Positions 10,432 to 20,284 of a DNA stretch of 64,000 nt are shown here, piece after piece; the first letter of the stretch is position 1; the number at the start of each line of letters is the position of its first letter. The stretch lies in assembly GCF_008973755.1 (NCBI RefSeq), contig NZ_WBOM01000006.1:186001-250000 (forward strand), read 5' to 3'. This DNA is from Nitrincola alkalilacustris (GTDB lineage: Bacteria > Pseudomonadota > Gammaproteobacteria > Pseudomonadales > Balneatricaceae). The notes beneath the pieces were generated by a model, which saw nothing but the letters and a program-made list of their open reading frames with translations, had not been told where the DNA came from and did not search any database. A program made the position numbers and the translations under genes.

Positions 10432-10889
10432 GGCTGCTGCTGATACGTCATGGTGAGGCGATGCCCTGGTCTCCCTCCGGCGATGCCGGGCGCGAGCTGT
10501 CAGCTAATGGGCGTCAGGAGGTGATCAGTGTTCGGGAGCAGATACCTGAGTTATTGAGTAGCGTCTCTCTGGTGCTGCATAGTCCTTATGTCAGAGCTAT
10601 GCAGACAGCAGAGCTGCTGGCTGAGGGGCTGCAGGTGCCGTCAGTAGCGCTGGATGCTCTGGTTCCTGATTCCACGCCGATTCTGGCCTGTGAGGCGCTG
10701 GAGGCATATGTCCCCAACGAACCCCTGTTGATCGTGACGCATCAGCCGTTGATCGGCTGCTGGGTCAACTGGCTATGTGATGGCAACAGGTCGCAGTTAT
10801 CCTGGGCCACAGCGCAACTGGCTGTTGTCGAGACTGACTGGCCGGCAGGCAATATGGGTCGTTTGCTGGCCAGCTACTATCCGGCTTGA
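10428..10889 (+). CDS. sixA: Phosphohistidine phosphatase SixA
   Basis: SixA is a small histidine phosphatase that removes phosphate from phosphohistidine, for example in phosphorelay or PTS proteins. The catalytic R7-H8-G9 motif (LLIRHGEAMP) and the second histidine (VTHQPLIG) are present. The 153-residue length fits SixA rather than a phosphoglycerate mutase. It is translationally coupled to gpsA through ATGA, a pairing also seen in related marine gammaproteobacteria. Confidence 0.9.
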   Translation: MRLLLIRHGEAMPWSPSGDAGRELSANGRQEVISVREQIPELLSSVSLVLHSPYVRAMQTAELLAEGLQVPSVALDALVPDSTPILACEALEAYVPNEPLLIVTHQPLIGCWVNWLCDGNRSQLSWATAQLAVVETDWPAGNMGRLLASYYPA

Positions 10890-10972
10890 TGTTTATATTG
10901 ATCATTTACTGTCACAAGCGGTTGAATCTGTGTTGTCTATGCTAGAGTGAGCTGAGTCAGGGAGTGTGCTCC

Positions 10973-11875
10973 ATGCAGAATAATGAGCAGAATAAAGAGC
11001 AGAATAAAGCGTCGCACAATCCAATGCGACAAGAGCTGCGGTTTGAGGTGCAGGGGCAGGAGATGGCGGCAATCGCGTGGGGGCCATCAGATGGCCTGCC
11101 AGTGCTGGCTTTGCATGGCTGGCTGGATAATGCCGAAACCTTTTATCAGCTCGCGCCGCTTCTCAAGGGTGTGAGATTGATTGCCCTGGATATGATGGGT
11201 CATGGCCTGACCTCTCACCGTCCCAGCAGTATGCCCTATTATATCTGGGATAATGTCTCTGATCTGCTGACCGTTGCCGATGAGCTCGAGCTGGATCAGA
11301 TCCATCTGCTCGGCCACTCCATGGGCGCTGCTGTTTCATCGCTTGTGGCTGGCACCTTTCCGGATCGTGTGGCCAGCCTGGTTTTGCTTGAAGGCCTTGC
11401 ACCATTGGTTTATGACGCACTTGAGTTGCCGGAAAAAATGGCTGATGCGCTGCGTAAACGTACACGCCTGAGGCATCGCTCTCCGCGGTATTACAGCACA
11501 ATGCAAGAGGCGGTTACCGCACGTATCAATGGGCGTTTTCCTGTTCCGGAAGAAGCTGCCGAGCGCCTTGTCGGGCGCGCGATCATCAAGACCGAGCATG
11601 GCTATCACTGGCGTACGGATGCCAGTGTGACATTACCTTCGGTGGTCAGGCTGACTGAGCAACAGGTCTGCGCCTTTCTTGAGCGTATCCGCTGCCCATC
11701 ACTTTTATGTCTGGCCGAACAGGGGATTTATCCGGAATTGACCGGAACGCTCGCAACGCGCGTACAAGGGATACAAACCGATCTGTTTCCGGGAACGCAC
11801 CATTTTCATCTTGAGCCGGAACCTGTGGTGCCTCTGGCGGATCGTATAAACAGGTTCTATCTTTCAATAGGGTAG
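10973..11875 (+). CDS. Alpha/beta hydrolase
   Basis: This 300-residue protein has an alpha/beta-hydrolase fold. It has the oxyanion region LHGWLDNAETF, the nucleophile elbow GHSMGA (serine nucleophile), and a C-terminal THHFHLE with the likely catalytic histidine. The substrate is unknown; this MhpC-like group includes esterases and haloperoxidase relatives. I place the start at ATG 10973, because AGGGAG lies 8 bp upstream and the in-frame GTG at 10964 would overlap that site. It is separated from sixA by 83 bp and is probably cytoplasmic. Confidence 0.88.
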   Translation: MQNNEQNKEQNKASHNPMRQELRFEVQGQEMAAIAWGPSDGLPVLALHGWLDNAETFYQLAPLLKGVRLIALDMMGHGLTSHRPSSMPYYIWDNVSDLLTVADELELDQIHLLGHSMGAAVSSLVAGTFPDRVASLVLLEGLAPLVYDALELPEKMADALRKRTRLRHRSPRYYSTMQEAVTARINGRFPVPEEAAERLVGRAIIKTEHGYHWRTDASVTLPSVVRLTEQQVCAFLERIRCPSLLCLAEQGIYPELTGTLATRVQGIQTDLFPGTHHFHLEPEPVVPLADRINRFYLSIG

Positions 11876-11925
11876 GCAACATACTGTCGTGTCATGATGA
11901 CGCTGGCCGGCAAACAGGAGTATGC

Positions 11926-12798
11926 ATGCAAAGATATATCATGAGAGCGCTGCTGATCACCGCTCTGGCTATCAATCCGTTGGGTGTGGTTGCACAGGCA
12001 GCGCTGCCTGAGTGGTTGAGCCCCGTACCTCTGTCGACACTGGTTGACCGCAAAGAGGTGTATTCCGAGGATTATGTTATACCACTATCGCAGGTCACCC
12101 GTATCCAGGGGCTCTTGCGCATGGACAGGGAGCTGCGTCTGAGTGGTAATGTCACACGCCACACCTATGAGCTGCTGGGGGGTAACACACCTGAGCAGGG
12201 GTTTGACATGATTCGCAGCCAATTGATTGAAAACAGTGCTGAAATACTCTTTGAGTGTAATGCCAGAAGCTGCGGTGCCAGCAATCTGTGGGCCAATGAT
12301 GTATTCGGCTATGCAACACTTTTTGGTGCTGACAGAAGTCAATCCTACCTGGCTGCCAGGCATCCTGATGCGCATATTGCCCTTTATACCATTCGCCGGG
12401 GTAATGGCCGTGTCTATATGCAGCTTGATGTCGTTCACAGCGACCGCGCTGAATCGGCCGATGTGACTGAAGATGAAGCGCTGGAGTGGAGTGAGCTGTT
12501 GTATACAAGGGGCTATGCCGAGCTGACCGACTGGCCGGGGCAGGAGTCCCTTGCGATAAGAGCCTTGCAGAATCTGCTGGAAGCAGATGCTGACCTCAAT
12601 CTGAGGCTGGTGGTGCATCTGGCTGATACTGATGTCGAGCAGTCACTGACTGCCGCTCAGACGATGGCGGAGCGTGTGCGTGATCAGGTAGTGCTGGGTA
12701 ATGGTTTATCTGATCGGCTGCAGGCCTATGGTGTCGGAGCCCTTGTACCTTCCGTTCTGGCCGGTCGTGAGCAGGTGCTGGTGGTGATCAGCTACTAG
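11926..12798 (+). CDS. DUF4892 family exported protein
   Basis: The first 25 residues form a signal peptide ending VAQA. The mature part contains the features I associate with DUF4892: an RIQG-LRMD strand near the start and the CNARSCGASNLWAN segment with two cysteines, probably a periplasmic disulfide. The C-terminal third resembles an OmpA-like or peptidoglycan-associated fold, with phrases such as RLVVHLADTD and RLQAYGVGALVPS. Its function is unknown. It converges on smrB with an 11-bp overlap. Confidence 0.8.
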   Translation: MQRYIMRALLITALAINPLGVVAQAALPEWLSPVPLSTLVDRKEVYSEDYVIPLSQVTRIQGLLRMDRELRLSGNVTRHTYELLGGNTPEQGFDMIRSQLIENSAEILFECNARSCGASNLWANDVFGYATLFGADRSQSYLAARHPDAHIALYTIRRGNGRVYMQLDVVHSDRAESADVTEDEALEWSELLYTRGYAELTDWPGQESLAIRALQNLLEADADLNLRLVVHLADTDVEQSLTAAQTMAERVRDQVVLGNGLSDRLQAYGVGALVPSVLAGREQVLVVISY

Positions 12799-13366
12799 CC
12801 AGCAAAACATAAACGGCACCTGTACCGCCATCCTTGGGTTGTGCTGAGCTGAAGGCCAGCACACCGGGGATCTGGCGCAACCAGTCGTTCACGGAAGACT
12901 TCAGTCGTGCCGGCTGGCCCGGCTGACTGTAAGCCTTGCCGTGAACGATCAGCACACAGCGTGCATTATCCCTGCGGGCGGATCGAATGAATCGACTGAG
13001 CTGATCACGTGCCTCTTCAACCGTATAGCCATGCAGGTCCAGTCCCTGCTCCCAGGGGATATGGCCTTTACGCAGGCGTTTCAGCTGGCGTATCTGCACG
13101 CCCGGCACGGCAAACAGCAGGTCATCTTCCGACTCCACAATCTCTGCCGCTTCCGATGATAGCCCGTCAATGAACCGCTCAGGTTCAATGGATGCTGCTT
13201 CACGTCTGTAGTTGAGGCCGGGGTCAAGGTTGAGTTCCTTGCGGGAGCGGCGGCGCGTCAGGTCGGCACGATCATGCTGGATAGGTTTGACATCACCAAT
13301 TGCCTTGGCAAAGTCGATATCCTCATCACTGCTTGGTATTTCCGGGTCATCAATCATGGCATTCAA
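12788..13366 (-). CDS. smrB: Smr-domain endonuclease SmrB
   Basis: The C-terminal Smr domain has the DLHG motif (residues 110-113) and HGK (142-144), the active-site elements of the family. SmrB in Escherichia coli cuts mRNA between collided ribosomes. The gene is divergent from prmB and close to aroC, the same neighbourhood as Escherichia coli smrB (yfcN), which supports the name over SmrA. The N-terminal half is acidic and variable. The protein has 192 residues. Confidence 0.88.
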   Translation of the reverse strand: MNAMIDDPEIPSSDEDIDFAKAIGDVKPIQHDRADLTRRRSRKELNLDPGLNYRREAASIEPERFIDGLSSEAAEIVESEDDLLFAVPGVQIRQLKRLRKGHIPWEQGLDLHGYTVEEARDQLSRFIRSARRDNARCVLIVHGKAYSQPGQPARLKSSVNDWLRQIPGVLAFSSAQPKDGGTGAVYVLLASS

Positions 13367-13419
13367 GGTGTTATTTCTTTAAGATTGGCGCAACTTAATT
13401 TCAGTTTATCAGGCTATTG

Positions 13420-14331
13420 ATGAAGATAGATCAGGCATCCGTTTGCGATGAGTTGCATACCCTGCGCGATTATATCCGCTGGGCCCTCAGTGCATTCCAT
13501 GAACATGAGGTTTTTTTCGGTCACGGCACTGATAATGCCTGGGACGAAGCGGTCCAACTGGTATTCAATGCCGTACACCTTCCATGGGACAGTCATCGTG
13601 AATTGCTTGATGCGCGGCTGACCATGACTGAAAAGCGGCGTATTCTACACTATCTTCGTCAGCGCGTCGTTGATCGCAAGCCTTTGCCTTATATCACGGG
13701 CGAAGCCTGGTTCATGGGGCTGCCATTTCATGTTGACGAGCGAGTGATCATTCCCCGCTCGCCGACGGCTGAGCTGATCAGCAGCGAGTTTTCCCCTTGG
13801 CTGTCTGATACGCCGATCGAGCATATCCTGGATCTCTGCACCGGTAGCGGCTGTATCGGTATAGCCAGTGCACTGGTGTTTGAGGAGGCTGAGGTGGATC
13901 TGGTAGATATCTCTCCCGATGCGCTTGAGGTGGCCGAGAAGAACATTGCCCGGCATGGGCTGCAGGATCGTGTTACGGCGATTCAGAGTGATCTGTTTAA
14001 CGAACTGACAGGACGACAGTATAATCTGATCATCAGCAACCCGCCCTATGTTGATGCTGCAGATCTCGCGGCGATGCCTGCCGAGTACCGGCATGAGCCT
14101 GAGCTTGCTCTGGGTTCAGGGGATGATGGGCTCGATATTACCCGTCGTATTCTGAGTGAGGCAGCCGATTATCTCACAGAGGATGGGCTTCTGGTGGTTG
14201 AGGTCGGTAACAGTGAAGTTCATCTGATGGAACAGTTCCCTGAAGTACCATTGATCTGGGTTGAGCTGGAGCAGGGGGGTAATGGTGTTTTCGTCATCAC
14301 CGCCGCCGAACTGCGTCAGTATGCAAAGTAA
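13420..14331 (+). CDS. prmB: Ribosomal protein uL3 glutamine methyltransferase
   Basis: PrmB methylates a glutamine in ribosomal protein L3 using S-adenosylmethionine. It has the methyltransferase motif I region ILDLCTGSGCIGIA, the glutamine-binding NPPY (ISNPPYVDAADL), and the PrmB-typical YRHEPELALGSGDDGLD. The ATG at 13420 is preferred over the TTG immediately before it because an AGG lies at a suitable distance. It is divergent from smrB and 50 bp before aroC, with no terminator between them. Confidence 0.94.
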   Translation: MKIDQASVCDELHTLRDYIRWALSAFHEHEVFFGHGTDNAWDEAVQLVFNAVHLPWDSHRELLDARLTMTEKRRILHYLRQRVVDRKPLPYITGEAWFMGLPFHVDERVIIPRSPTAELISSEFSPWLSDTPIEHILDLCTGSGCIGIASALVFEEAEVDLVDISPDALEVAEKNIARHGLQDRVTAIQSDLFNELTGRQYNLIISNPPYVDAADLAAMPAEYRHEPELALGSGDDGLDITRRILSEAADYLTEDGLLVVEVGNSEVHLMEQFPEVPLIWVELEQGGNGVFVITAAELRQYAK

Positions 14332-14381
14332 ATTCAAGGCTGACATCCTTGTCAGTGTCGTTTTGAAAACAGGATTCAACT

Positions 14382-15473
14382 ATGTCCGGTAACAGCATCG
14401 GAAAACTATTTGTAGTCACCAGTTTTGGTGAGAGTCACGGTCCGGCAATCGGGTGTATCGTAGATGGTTGCCCACCGGGAATCGAGATCAGTGAAGCTGA
14501 TCTGCAGATCGATCTTGATCGACGCAAACCCGGCACGTCACGTCACACGACTCAAAGACGTGAGGCGGATGAGGTGAAAATTCTGTCAGGTGTGTTCGAG
14601 GGGCGTACCACCGGAACACCCATCGGCATGATCATCGAAAACACGGATCAGCGCTCGAAGGATTATTCCGATATTCAGGATACCTTCAGGCCCGCGCACG
14701 CTGACTATGTTTATAACCACAAATATGGCTTCCGTGATTATCGTGGTGGTGGACGCTCATCAGCACGTGAAACTGCGATGCGGGTGGCCGCAGGGGCACT
14801 GGCAAAGAAGGTGCTGGCTGCTCAGGGTGTTGAGATACGCGGCTTTTTGTCACAACTGGGCCCTATTGTCATAGATCAGGACCGTTTCAACTGGGATGAA
14901 GTGGGCAACAATCCATTCTTCTCACCGGATGCTCAGGCCGCAGAGGCGATGGCTGAATATATGGATCAGCTGCGTAAAGAGGGCAACTCTGTCGGGGCGC
15001 GCATCTCGGTGGTGGCCTCTGGTGTGCCGGTCGGACTCGGTGAACCGGTCTTTGATCGACTGGATGCTGATCTTGCGCATGCACTGATGAGCATTAATGC
15101 GGTCAAAGGAGTAGAGATAGGTGATGGCTTTGCCGCTGTTAGCCAGAAAGGGACGGAGCACCGTGATGAGATGACGCCGGACGGCTTTCTGTCCAACCAC
15201 GCAGGCGGCATTCTTGGCGGGATATCGACCGGTCAGGAGATAGTGGCGCATATCGCTCTTAAACCAACATCTAGTATTCGCTTACCGGGTCGAAGTATAA
15301 ACTCGAAGGGTGAAGCTGTGGATCTGATCACCAAAGGCAGGCACGACCCCTGTGTTGGAATACGTGCTACACCGATTGCCGAAGCGATGATGGCGATAGT
15401 GCTGCTGGATCATCTGCTCAGGCACAGAGGGCAGAATGCCGATGTCAGATCAGATCTACCGGTTTTGAGATAA
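14382..15473 (+). CDS. aroC: Chorismate synthase
   Basis: AroC converts 5-enolpyruvylshikimate 3-phosphate to chorismate, the last shared step to aromatic amino acids and folate, and needs reduced FMN. Family signatures are [18 protein letters not shown] near the start, [12 protein letters not shown], and [17 protein letters not shown] near the C-terminus. The length of 363 residues is typical. It follows prmB as in enterobacteria. It supplies the trp genes found later in the window. Confidence 0.97.
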   Translation: MSGNSIGKLFVVTSFGESHGPAIGCIVDGCPPGIEISEADLQIDLDRRKPGTSRHTTQRREADEVKILSGVFEGRTTGTPIGMIIENTDQRSKDYSDIQDTFRPAHADYVYNHKYGFRDYRGGGRSSARETAMRVAAGALAKKVLAAQGVEIRGFLSQLGPIVIDQDRFNWDEVGNNPFFSPDAQAAEAMAEYMDQLRKEGNSVGARISVVASGVPVGLGEPVFDRLDADLAHALMSINAVKGVEIGDGFAAVSQKGTEHRDEMTPDGFLSNHAGGILGGISTGQEIVAHIALKPTSSIRLPGRSINSKGEAVDLITKGRHDPCVGIRATPIAEAMMAIVLLDHLLRHRGQNADVRSDLPVLR

Positions 15474-15513
15474 TGTATTGATTCAAATGGACTTGATAGA
15501 TTTTGGTCAGTGA

Positions 15514-15550
15514 TTTGTACAGGCATTCCTTAAGGGAATACTTGTACAAA
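15514..15550. repeat. 37-nt inverted repeat between aroC and speD
   Basis: The arms TTTGTACA (15514-15521) and TGTACAAA (15543-15550) are continued inward by ATTCC/GGAAT around a TTAA centre, with one extra G and two non-matching positions. No T-tract follows, so an operator or a leader hairpin fits better than an intrinsic terminator. It abuts the proposed speD promoter. Confidence 0.6.
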
Positions 15551-15552
15551 AC

Positions 15553-15580
15553 TTGTATTTGTTACACAAGACTGTATAAA
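15553..15580 (+). promoter_or_regulatory. Candidate speD promoter with operator-like repeats
   Basis: TTGTAT (15553-15558) and TATAAA (15575-15580) are 16 bp apart. The spacer holds TTACACAAG, so CTTGT and ACAAG face each other across the -35 region. It lies 138 bp before the speD start. Confidence 0.4.
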
Positions 15581-15718
15581 GGTCACTGATTTTGTATCGA
15601 GCCAGTCTATAGAAGTTAATAAGCGAGTTTCGGCTTTGCCGGATATTCTGCACTGATCAGGCTGGATTTTTTTGTTTAGGATGCGCACACAACAGCGCGC
15701 TTGTCTGGAGCAAACACC

Positions 15719-16213
15719 ATGCAAGAAGCTATTGGCGTAATGTCCGAGGCTGAAGAAAACCTTACAACCCCGGTTGCACGCTGGCCTGCCTTCAAGAAGG
15801 AAGACGGCGAGCAACGTCTGGACTTTTTCATCGAACGTGATGGCCAGCGTTATGCCGGCACTCATCTGATCATCGATCTGAAGGGTGCTTCGCATCTGGA
15901 TAATCTGGAAGTGATGGAAAATGCACTCAGAGATGCCGTAGTGGCCGCCAAGGCGACGCTGTTGCATATCCACCTGCACCATTTTACCCCCAATGGAGGT
16001 ATCTCCGGTGTGGCTGTGCTCGCTGAGTCTCATATCAGTGTTCACACCTGGCCGGAGCGCAACTTTGCTGCATTCGATGTGTTCATGTGCGGTGATGCGG
16101 AGCCTGCAAATACGCTTCCAGTTCTGGAAGCTGCCTTCTCTCCGAAAGAGATTCTAGTGAGTGAGATTCTGCGTGGAAAGGTAACGGTCGAGAGTGATGA
16201 CGCAGTACGCTGA
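15719..16213 (+). CDS. speD: S-adenosylmethionine decarboxylase proenzyme
   Basis: SpeD makes the aminopropyl donor for spermidine synthesis. It is a pyruvoyl enzyme that cuts itself at a Glu-Ser bond. Here [11 protein letters not shown] places the new pyruvoyl group at Ser104. That motif is the prokaryotic class 1B type. The protein has 164 residues, with about 35 N-terminal residues before the conserved core. ATG 15719 has GGAG 8 bp upstream and is preferred over an in-frame TTG at 15701. It overlaps speE by 17 bp. Confidence 0.93.
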   Translation: MQEAIGVMSEAEENLTTPVARWPAFKKEDGEQRLDFFIERDGQRYAGTHLIIDLKGASHLDNLEVMENALRDAVVAAKATLLHIHLHHFTPNGGISGVAVLAESHISVHTWPERNFAAFDVFMCGDAEPANTLPVLEAAFSPKEILVSEILRGKVTVESDDAVR

Positions 16214-17048
16214 GCAGATCTACCCCGGCTACGCTCAGCAGTTCTCGGTTGACGAGGTGCTGTTCGAGATGAATACTGGACATCAGCAACTGCTGATTTT
16301 CCGAAATCGCCACTTTGGTCGTGTCATGGCGCTCGATGGGATCATTCAAACCACCGAGCGTGATGAATTCATTTATCACGAAATGATGGTTCATGTGCCC
16401 CTGTTTGCGCATGGCAAAGCCAAGCGTGTGTTGATCATTGGCGGTGGCGACGGCGGTATACTGCGGGAGGTGTTGCGCCACCAGTCAGTTGAGCAGGTCA
16501 CCCAGGTGGAGATAGATCAGGCGGTGATTGATCTGTGTCGACAGCATCTGCCGGAGCACTCTCAGGGGGCTTTTGACGATCCCCGTGCCCGCATAGTGAT
16601 AGCCGATGGTATCGATTTTGTTGCGCGCTGTTCTGAACGCTTCGATATTATTATCTCAGACTGTACCGACCCGGTGGGACCGGGTGAGGTGCTGTTCAGC
16701 AGTGAATTTTATGCCGGATGCAAGCGCTGCCTGAATCCTGAAGGGGTATTTGTGGCGCAAAATGGTGTGCCCTTCATGCAGTCTGAAGAGCTGCAGACCA
16801 CTTGCAGGCGTCTGGGCCCCTATTTTATCGACCAGACCTTCTACTGTGCTGCCGTACCGACCTATATTGGTGGCGTCATGGCATTTGCGTGGGGGAGTGA
16901 TAATAGCAGTCTGCGCAAGCTTTCTGTGTCTGTTCTGCAGGAGCGCTTCAGCCAGAGCGGTATCACCACACGCTACTACACCCCGGAACTTCACCAGGGT
17001 GCATTTGCATTACCTCAGTATATACAGGACTCGATAGCCTCTGTCTGA
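16197..17048 (+). CDS. speE: Spermidine synthase (polyamine aminopropyltransferase)
   Basis: SpeE transfers the aminopropyl group from decarboxylated S-adenosylmethionine to putrescine. The nucleotide-binding motif is [14 protein letters not shown], and the catalytic and polyamine-binding aspartates lie in [13 protein letters not shown]. The length is 283 residues. The start is ATG 16197, immediately after an in-frame GTG. It lies inside the end of speD, so the two genes are translationally coupled. Confidence 0.95.
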   Translation: MTQYAEQIYPGYAQQFSVDEVLFEMNTGHQQLLIFRNRHFGRVMALDGIIQTTERDEFIYHEMMVHVPLFAHGKAKRVLIIGGGDGGILREVLRHQSVEQVTQVEIDQAVIDLCRQHLPEHSQGAFDDPRARIVIADGIDFVARCSERFDIIISDCTDPVGPGEVLFSSEFYAGCKRCLNPEGVFVAQNGVPFMQSEELQTTCRRLGPYFIDQTFYCAAVPTYIGGVMAFAWGSDNSSLRKLSVSVLQERFSQSGITTRYYTPELHQGAFALPQYIQDSIASV

Positions 17049-17055
17049 GCCTGTT

Positions 17056-17268
17056 TCAGGCCCCGGTCGCATTGATCCCTGTCACCTCAAACCCGGCTTC
17101 TTCAATGGCGTGAGATACTGCCGCCATATCACTCACGCCAGTGATATTGACCTTGCCGCTGCTCAGATCAATATCGACCACTGCCTCGCTGTTCAGCTCC
17201 TGAACGGCTTGAGTGACCGCTTTAACACAGTGTCCGCAACTCATTCCACTTACATTGACTTCCAGCAT
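17056..17268 (-). CDS. Copper chaperone, CopZ-like
   Basis: This 70-residue heavy-metal-associated domain has the metal site GMSCGHC (Cys11 and Cys14). It probably carries Cu(I) to CopA in the cytoplasm. I place the start at 17268, where AGGAG precedes MLEVNVSGM; a longer frame runs upstream but would include the promoter. It is divergent from copA and has its own MerR-type promoter. Its 3' end converges on speE with a 7-bp gap. Confidence 0.9.
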   Translation of the reverse strand: MLEVNVSGMSCGHCVKAVTQAVQELNSEAVVDIDLSSGKVNITGVSDMAAVSHAIEEAGFEVTGINATGA

Positions 17269-17300
17269 TTCGGTTTCTCCTGTCAGATGTGAACCTGTAC

Positions 17301-17331
17301 ATGCTAAAGCTTTCCATGATGGTAAGGTCAA
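17301..17331 (-). promoter_or_regulatory. CueR-type promoter of the copper chaperone gene
   Basis: On the minus strand TTGACC and TAGCAT are separated by 19 bp, the long spacer used by MerR-family activators. The spacer contains CTTACC and GGAAAG as an imperfect dyad around an ATCAT centre. Confidence 0.8.
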
Positions 17332-17355
17332 GATAAAAATGATAGCACTCAACGC

Positions 17356-17386
17356 TTGACCTTGACATGATGGAAAGGTTTATAAC
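17356..17386 (+). promoter_or_regulatory. CueR-type promoter of copA
   Basis: TTGACC (17356-17361) and TATAAC (17381-17386) are separated by exactly 19 bp. The spacer dyad CCTTGAC...GGAAAGG resembles that of the facing chaperone promoter, so one regulator probably serves both. Confidence 0.85.
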
Positions 17387-17418
17387 ATCCAGATGAGTTA
17401 ACGTTGCAGGGGTATAGC

Positions 17419-19755
17419 ATGAACATCAGCACTGAGCATTCATCCGACCAGCACAGAATTGATCTGGATATTGCTATAGAGGGGATGACCTGCGCGTCCT
17501 GTGTCGGCCGGGTTGAGCGAGTACTGCTAAAAGTCCCGTCGATAGATTCGGCTAACGTGAATCTGGCTACCGCCCGCGCCCATATCAGCAGTACGACCGA
17601 GGATCTGGATATTCAGGCAGTACTGGGTGCCGTGAAAAAGGCTGGCTACGAAGCGCATCTGATCACACAAGAGAGTGCTGAGCAGGAAAGTACGGCAGAC
17701 CGTCAGGAGCTGGAGCAATCCCGGTTGCATCGCAGTACCCTGCTTGCAGCAGCACTGACACTGCCGATCTTCATACTGGATATGGGAGGGCACCTGATTC
17801 CGGCCTTCCATCACTGGCTGCATGGGTTGATAGGGCAGCAGAATCTGTTCTATCTGTTATTCGTACTGGCCACTCTGGTGCAGTTTGGCCCCGGCTTGCA
17901 GTTCTATATCAAGGGCTGGCCTGCACTGATGCGTGCCGCACCTGATATGAACTCGCTGGTGATGCTTGGTACCACGGCCGCTTATGGCTATTCGGTGGTG
18001 GCGACTTTCCTCCCGACGCTGCTGCCGGCGGGAGCGGTGCATGTGTATTTTGAAGCTTCTGCAGTGATTATCACGCTGATCCTGCTGGGGCGCTTTCTGG
18101 AAGCCAAGGCGCGCGGCAGGACCAGTCAGGCGATCAGTCGTCTGCTCAATATGCAGGCCAGAACCGCGCGCGTCGTGCGTCAGGATCAGGAGCTTGAACT
18201 CCCGGTTGAGCAACTGCAACTGGGCGATATCATCAGAGTCCGGCCGGGCGAAAAGATAGCCGTTGATGGTGAGCTGGTAGACGGTCACTCCTATGTTGAT
18301 GAGGCGATGATCTCCGGTGAGCCGGTGCCTGTTGCCAAGCAGGTGGGCGATGAGGTGATCGGTGGCACCATCAACAAGACCGGCAGCTTCACCTTCAAGG
18401 CGACACGCATAGGTCGCGATACGCTGCTGGCGCAGATCGTACGCATGGTGGAGGAGGCGCAGTCAGACAAGTTGCCGATTCAGGCGCTGGTCGATAAGGT
18501 GACTCTTTATTTTGTACCTGCCGTCATGGCGGCAGCACTTGTGACTTTTCTGGTCTGGCTGATCTTCGGTCCTGAGCCTGCTCTGCCACTGGCGCTGGTC
18601 AATGCGGTGGCGGTTCTGATTATCGCCTGCCCCTGTGCGATGGGGTTGGCCACGCCAACGTCCATCATGGTGGGTACCGGCAAGGCTGCTGAGCTGGGTA
18701 TTCTGTTCCGACGTGGCGAGGCGTTGCAGTCTTTACGTGATGCCAGGGTGATCGCTCTGGATAAGACCGGCACACTGACCAAGGGGCATCCTGAGCTGAC
18801 TGATCTTGTGGTGTTGCCGGGCTTTGATGAGCAGCAGGTGCTGGCATCTGTAGCCAGCGTGGAGTCCTCGTCCGAACATCCCATCGCTGAGGCCATTGTG
18901 GAGGAAGCCCGCGCTCGTGGTCTGGAACTGATGGATGTGTCGGCTTTTGATGCTCAACCCGGGTTTGGTGTGCTGGCAGATGTGTCTGGGCAGCGTATAG
19001 CCGTGGGGGCGGATCGTCTGATGCACAAGTTGGGATTGGATACGCAACCTTTTGAAGAGGTGGCTATGCGTCTGGCGAGTGAGGGGAAAACCCCCTTGTA
19101 TGCTGCTGTGGATGGAGAGCTTGCAGCCATAGTGGCTGTTGCAGATCCCATCAAGGAAAGTACACCAGAGGCTATCCGAGCCTTGCAGGCGCTGGGGCTC
19201 GATGTGGTGATGATCACGGGTGATAATCGACGCACCGCTCAGGCGATAGCCGATTCATTGGGTATCACTCATGTGGTTGCCGAAGTGTTGCCGGATGGTA
19301 AAGTCGATGCGATTAAAGAGCTGCAGTCGAGTGGGCAACGCGTGGCATTTGTCGGTGACGGAATTAATGATGCTCCTGCACTGGCACAGGCAGATATCGG
19401 TATCGCCATCGGTACCGGAACCGATATTGCGATGGAGTCGGCAGAGGTGGTGTTGATGTCGGGCGATCTGCGTAATGTGCCGAATGCCATCGGGCTTTCG
19501 CATGCCACGCTGAATAATATCCGTCAGAATCTGTTCTGGGCATTTGCCTACAACACCAGTCTGATTCCTGTTGCGGCAGGGGTGCTTTATCCTGCCTTTG
19601 GCCTGCTGCTGTCGCCGGTGTTTGCTGCGATGGCGATGGCGGCGTCAAGTATCTGCGTGTTGGCTAATGCGCTGCGCCTGAGGCGTTTTCGTGCGCAGAT
19701 GGCGGCAGATATCACACAAGGAACGGCTGCAGATAAGCTGGCAGAGGTGAGGTGA
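17419..19755 (+). CDS. copA: Cu(I)-exporting P1B-type ATPase
   Basis: CopA pumps cuprous ions out of the cytoplasm. It has one N-terminal metal domain (GMTCASC at residues 22-28), the actuator motif SGEPVP, the membrane metal site [10 protein letters not shown], the phosphorylation site DKTGTLT, the SEHP motif of heavy-metal pumps, and [10 protein letters not shown]. The protein has 778 residues from ATG 19 nt into the leader; AGGGG precedes that codon, and it is preferred to the upstream TTG. It sits between the chaperone and cueR genes, and overlaps the longest cueR frame. Confidence 0.96.
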   Translation: MNISTEHSSDQHRIDLDIAIEGMTCASCVGRVERVLLKVPSIDSANVNLATARAHISSTTEDLDIQAVLGAVKKAGYEAHLITQESAEQESTADRQELEQSRLHRSTLLAAALTLPIFILDMGGHLIPAFHHWLHGLIGQQNLFYLLFVLATLVQFGPGLQFYIKGWPALMRAAPDMNSLVMLGTTAAYGYSVVATFLPTLLPAGAVHVYFEASAVIITLILLGRFLEAKARGRTSQAISRLLNMQARTARVVRQDQELELPVEQLQLGDIIRVRPGEKIAVDGELVDGHSYVDEAMISGEPVPVAKQVGDEVIGGTINKTGSFTFKATRIGRDTLLAQIVRMVEEAQSDKLPIQALVDKVTLYFVPAVMAAALVTFLVWLIFGPEPALPLALVNAVAVLIIACPCAMGLATPTSIMVGTGKAAELGILFRRGEALQSLRDARVIALDKTGTLTKGHPELTDLVVLPGFDEQQVLASVASVESSSEHPIAEAIVEEARARGLELMDVSAFDAQPGFGVLADVSGQRIAVGADRLMHKLGLDTQPFEEVAMRLASEGKTPLYAAVDGELAAIVAVADPIKESTPEAIRALQALGLDVVMITGDNRRTAQAIADSLGITHVVAEVLPDGKVDAIKELQSSGQRVAFVGDGINDAPALAQADIGIAIGTGTDIAMESAEVVLMSGDLRNVPNAIGLSHATLNNIRQNLFWAFAYNTSLIPVAAGVLYPAFGLLLSPVFAAMAMAASSICVLANALRLRRFRAQMAADITQGTAADKLAEVR

Positions 19756-19760
19756 GCGAC

Positions 19761-20159
19761 ATGATGAACATCGGCGAAGCGTCCAGTGCATCAGGTGTGT
19801 CCCCCAAGATGGTGCGCTACTATGAAAGTATCGGTTTACTGCAGCAGGTGCGACGGAGCGATAACGGCTATCGCCTCTATTCCGGTGATAATGTTCAAAC
19901 GCTGATTTTTATCCGCCGGGCAAGGCGTCTGGGTTTCTCTGTGCCGCAGATCGAACATCTTGTTCAGCTGTGGCAGAACCCCGAGCGTACCAGCGCAGAG
20001 GTCAGAGAGGTGGCGCAGCATCATATTCAGGAGCTGCAGGATAAGATCCTTGAACTGGAGAAGATGAAGCAGCTGCTGGAGGGGCTGATCAGCCAATGCC
20101 ACGGTGATGATAAACCGGATTGCCCGATACTGGAGGACTTGTCTCGCCGTGATCTGTAA
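19761..20159 (+). CDS. cueR: Copper-responsive MerR-family activator CueR
   Basis: CueR binds Cu(I) and activates promoters with 19-bp spacers. The N-terminal helix-turn-helix (NIGEASSASGVSPKMVRYYE) is followed by a dimerisation helix and the metal loop CHGDDKPDC, with Cys113 and Cys121 spaced as in known CueR proteins. That loop separates it from zinc or mercury sensors. The start could be GTG 19752, which overlaps copA, or ATG 19761 or 19764; the last two give the family's usual MNIGEA start. Its likely targets are the two promoters at 17301-17386. Confidence 0.9.
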   Translation: MMNIGEASSASGVSPKMVRYYESIGLLQQVRRSDNGYRLYSGDNVQTLIFIRRARRLGFSVPQIEHLVQLWQNPERTSAEVREVAQHHIQELQDKILELEKMKQLLEGLISQCHGDDKPDCPILEDLSRRDL

Positions 20160-20204
20160 AAGCCAATGCCCCTATCATGCAGCCATAAAACCTCTTACAT
20201 CCGG

Positions 20205-20239
20205 AAAAAGCGCAGCAACTGGATCATAAGCGCTTTTTT
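20205..20239 (+). terminator. Probable intrinsic terminator after cueR
   Basis: AAAAAGCGC (20205-20213) pairs with GCGCTTTTT (20230-20238) across a 16-nt loop, ending in six Ts. The long loop and short G+C part make it only moderately convincing. It may act in both directions. Confidence 0.5.
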
Positions 20240-20284
20240 AAGGTATGCTTGAGTCAAGCAGGTTAAACTACGGGCGGGTCCGAT

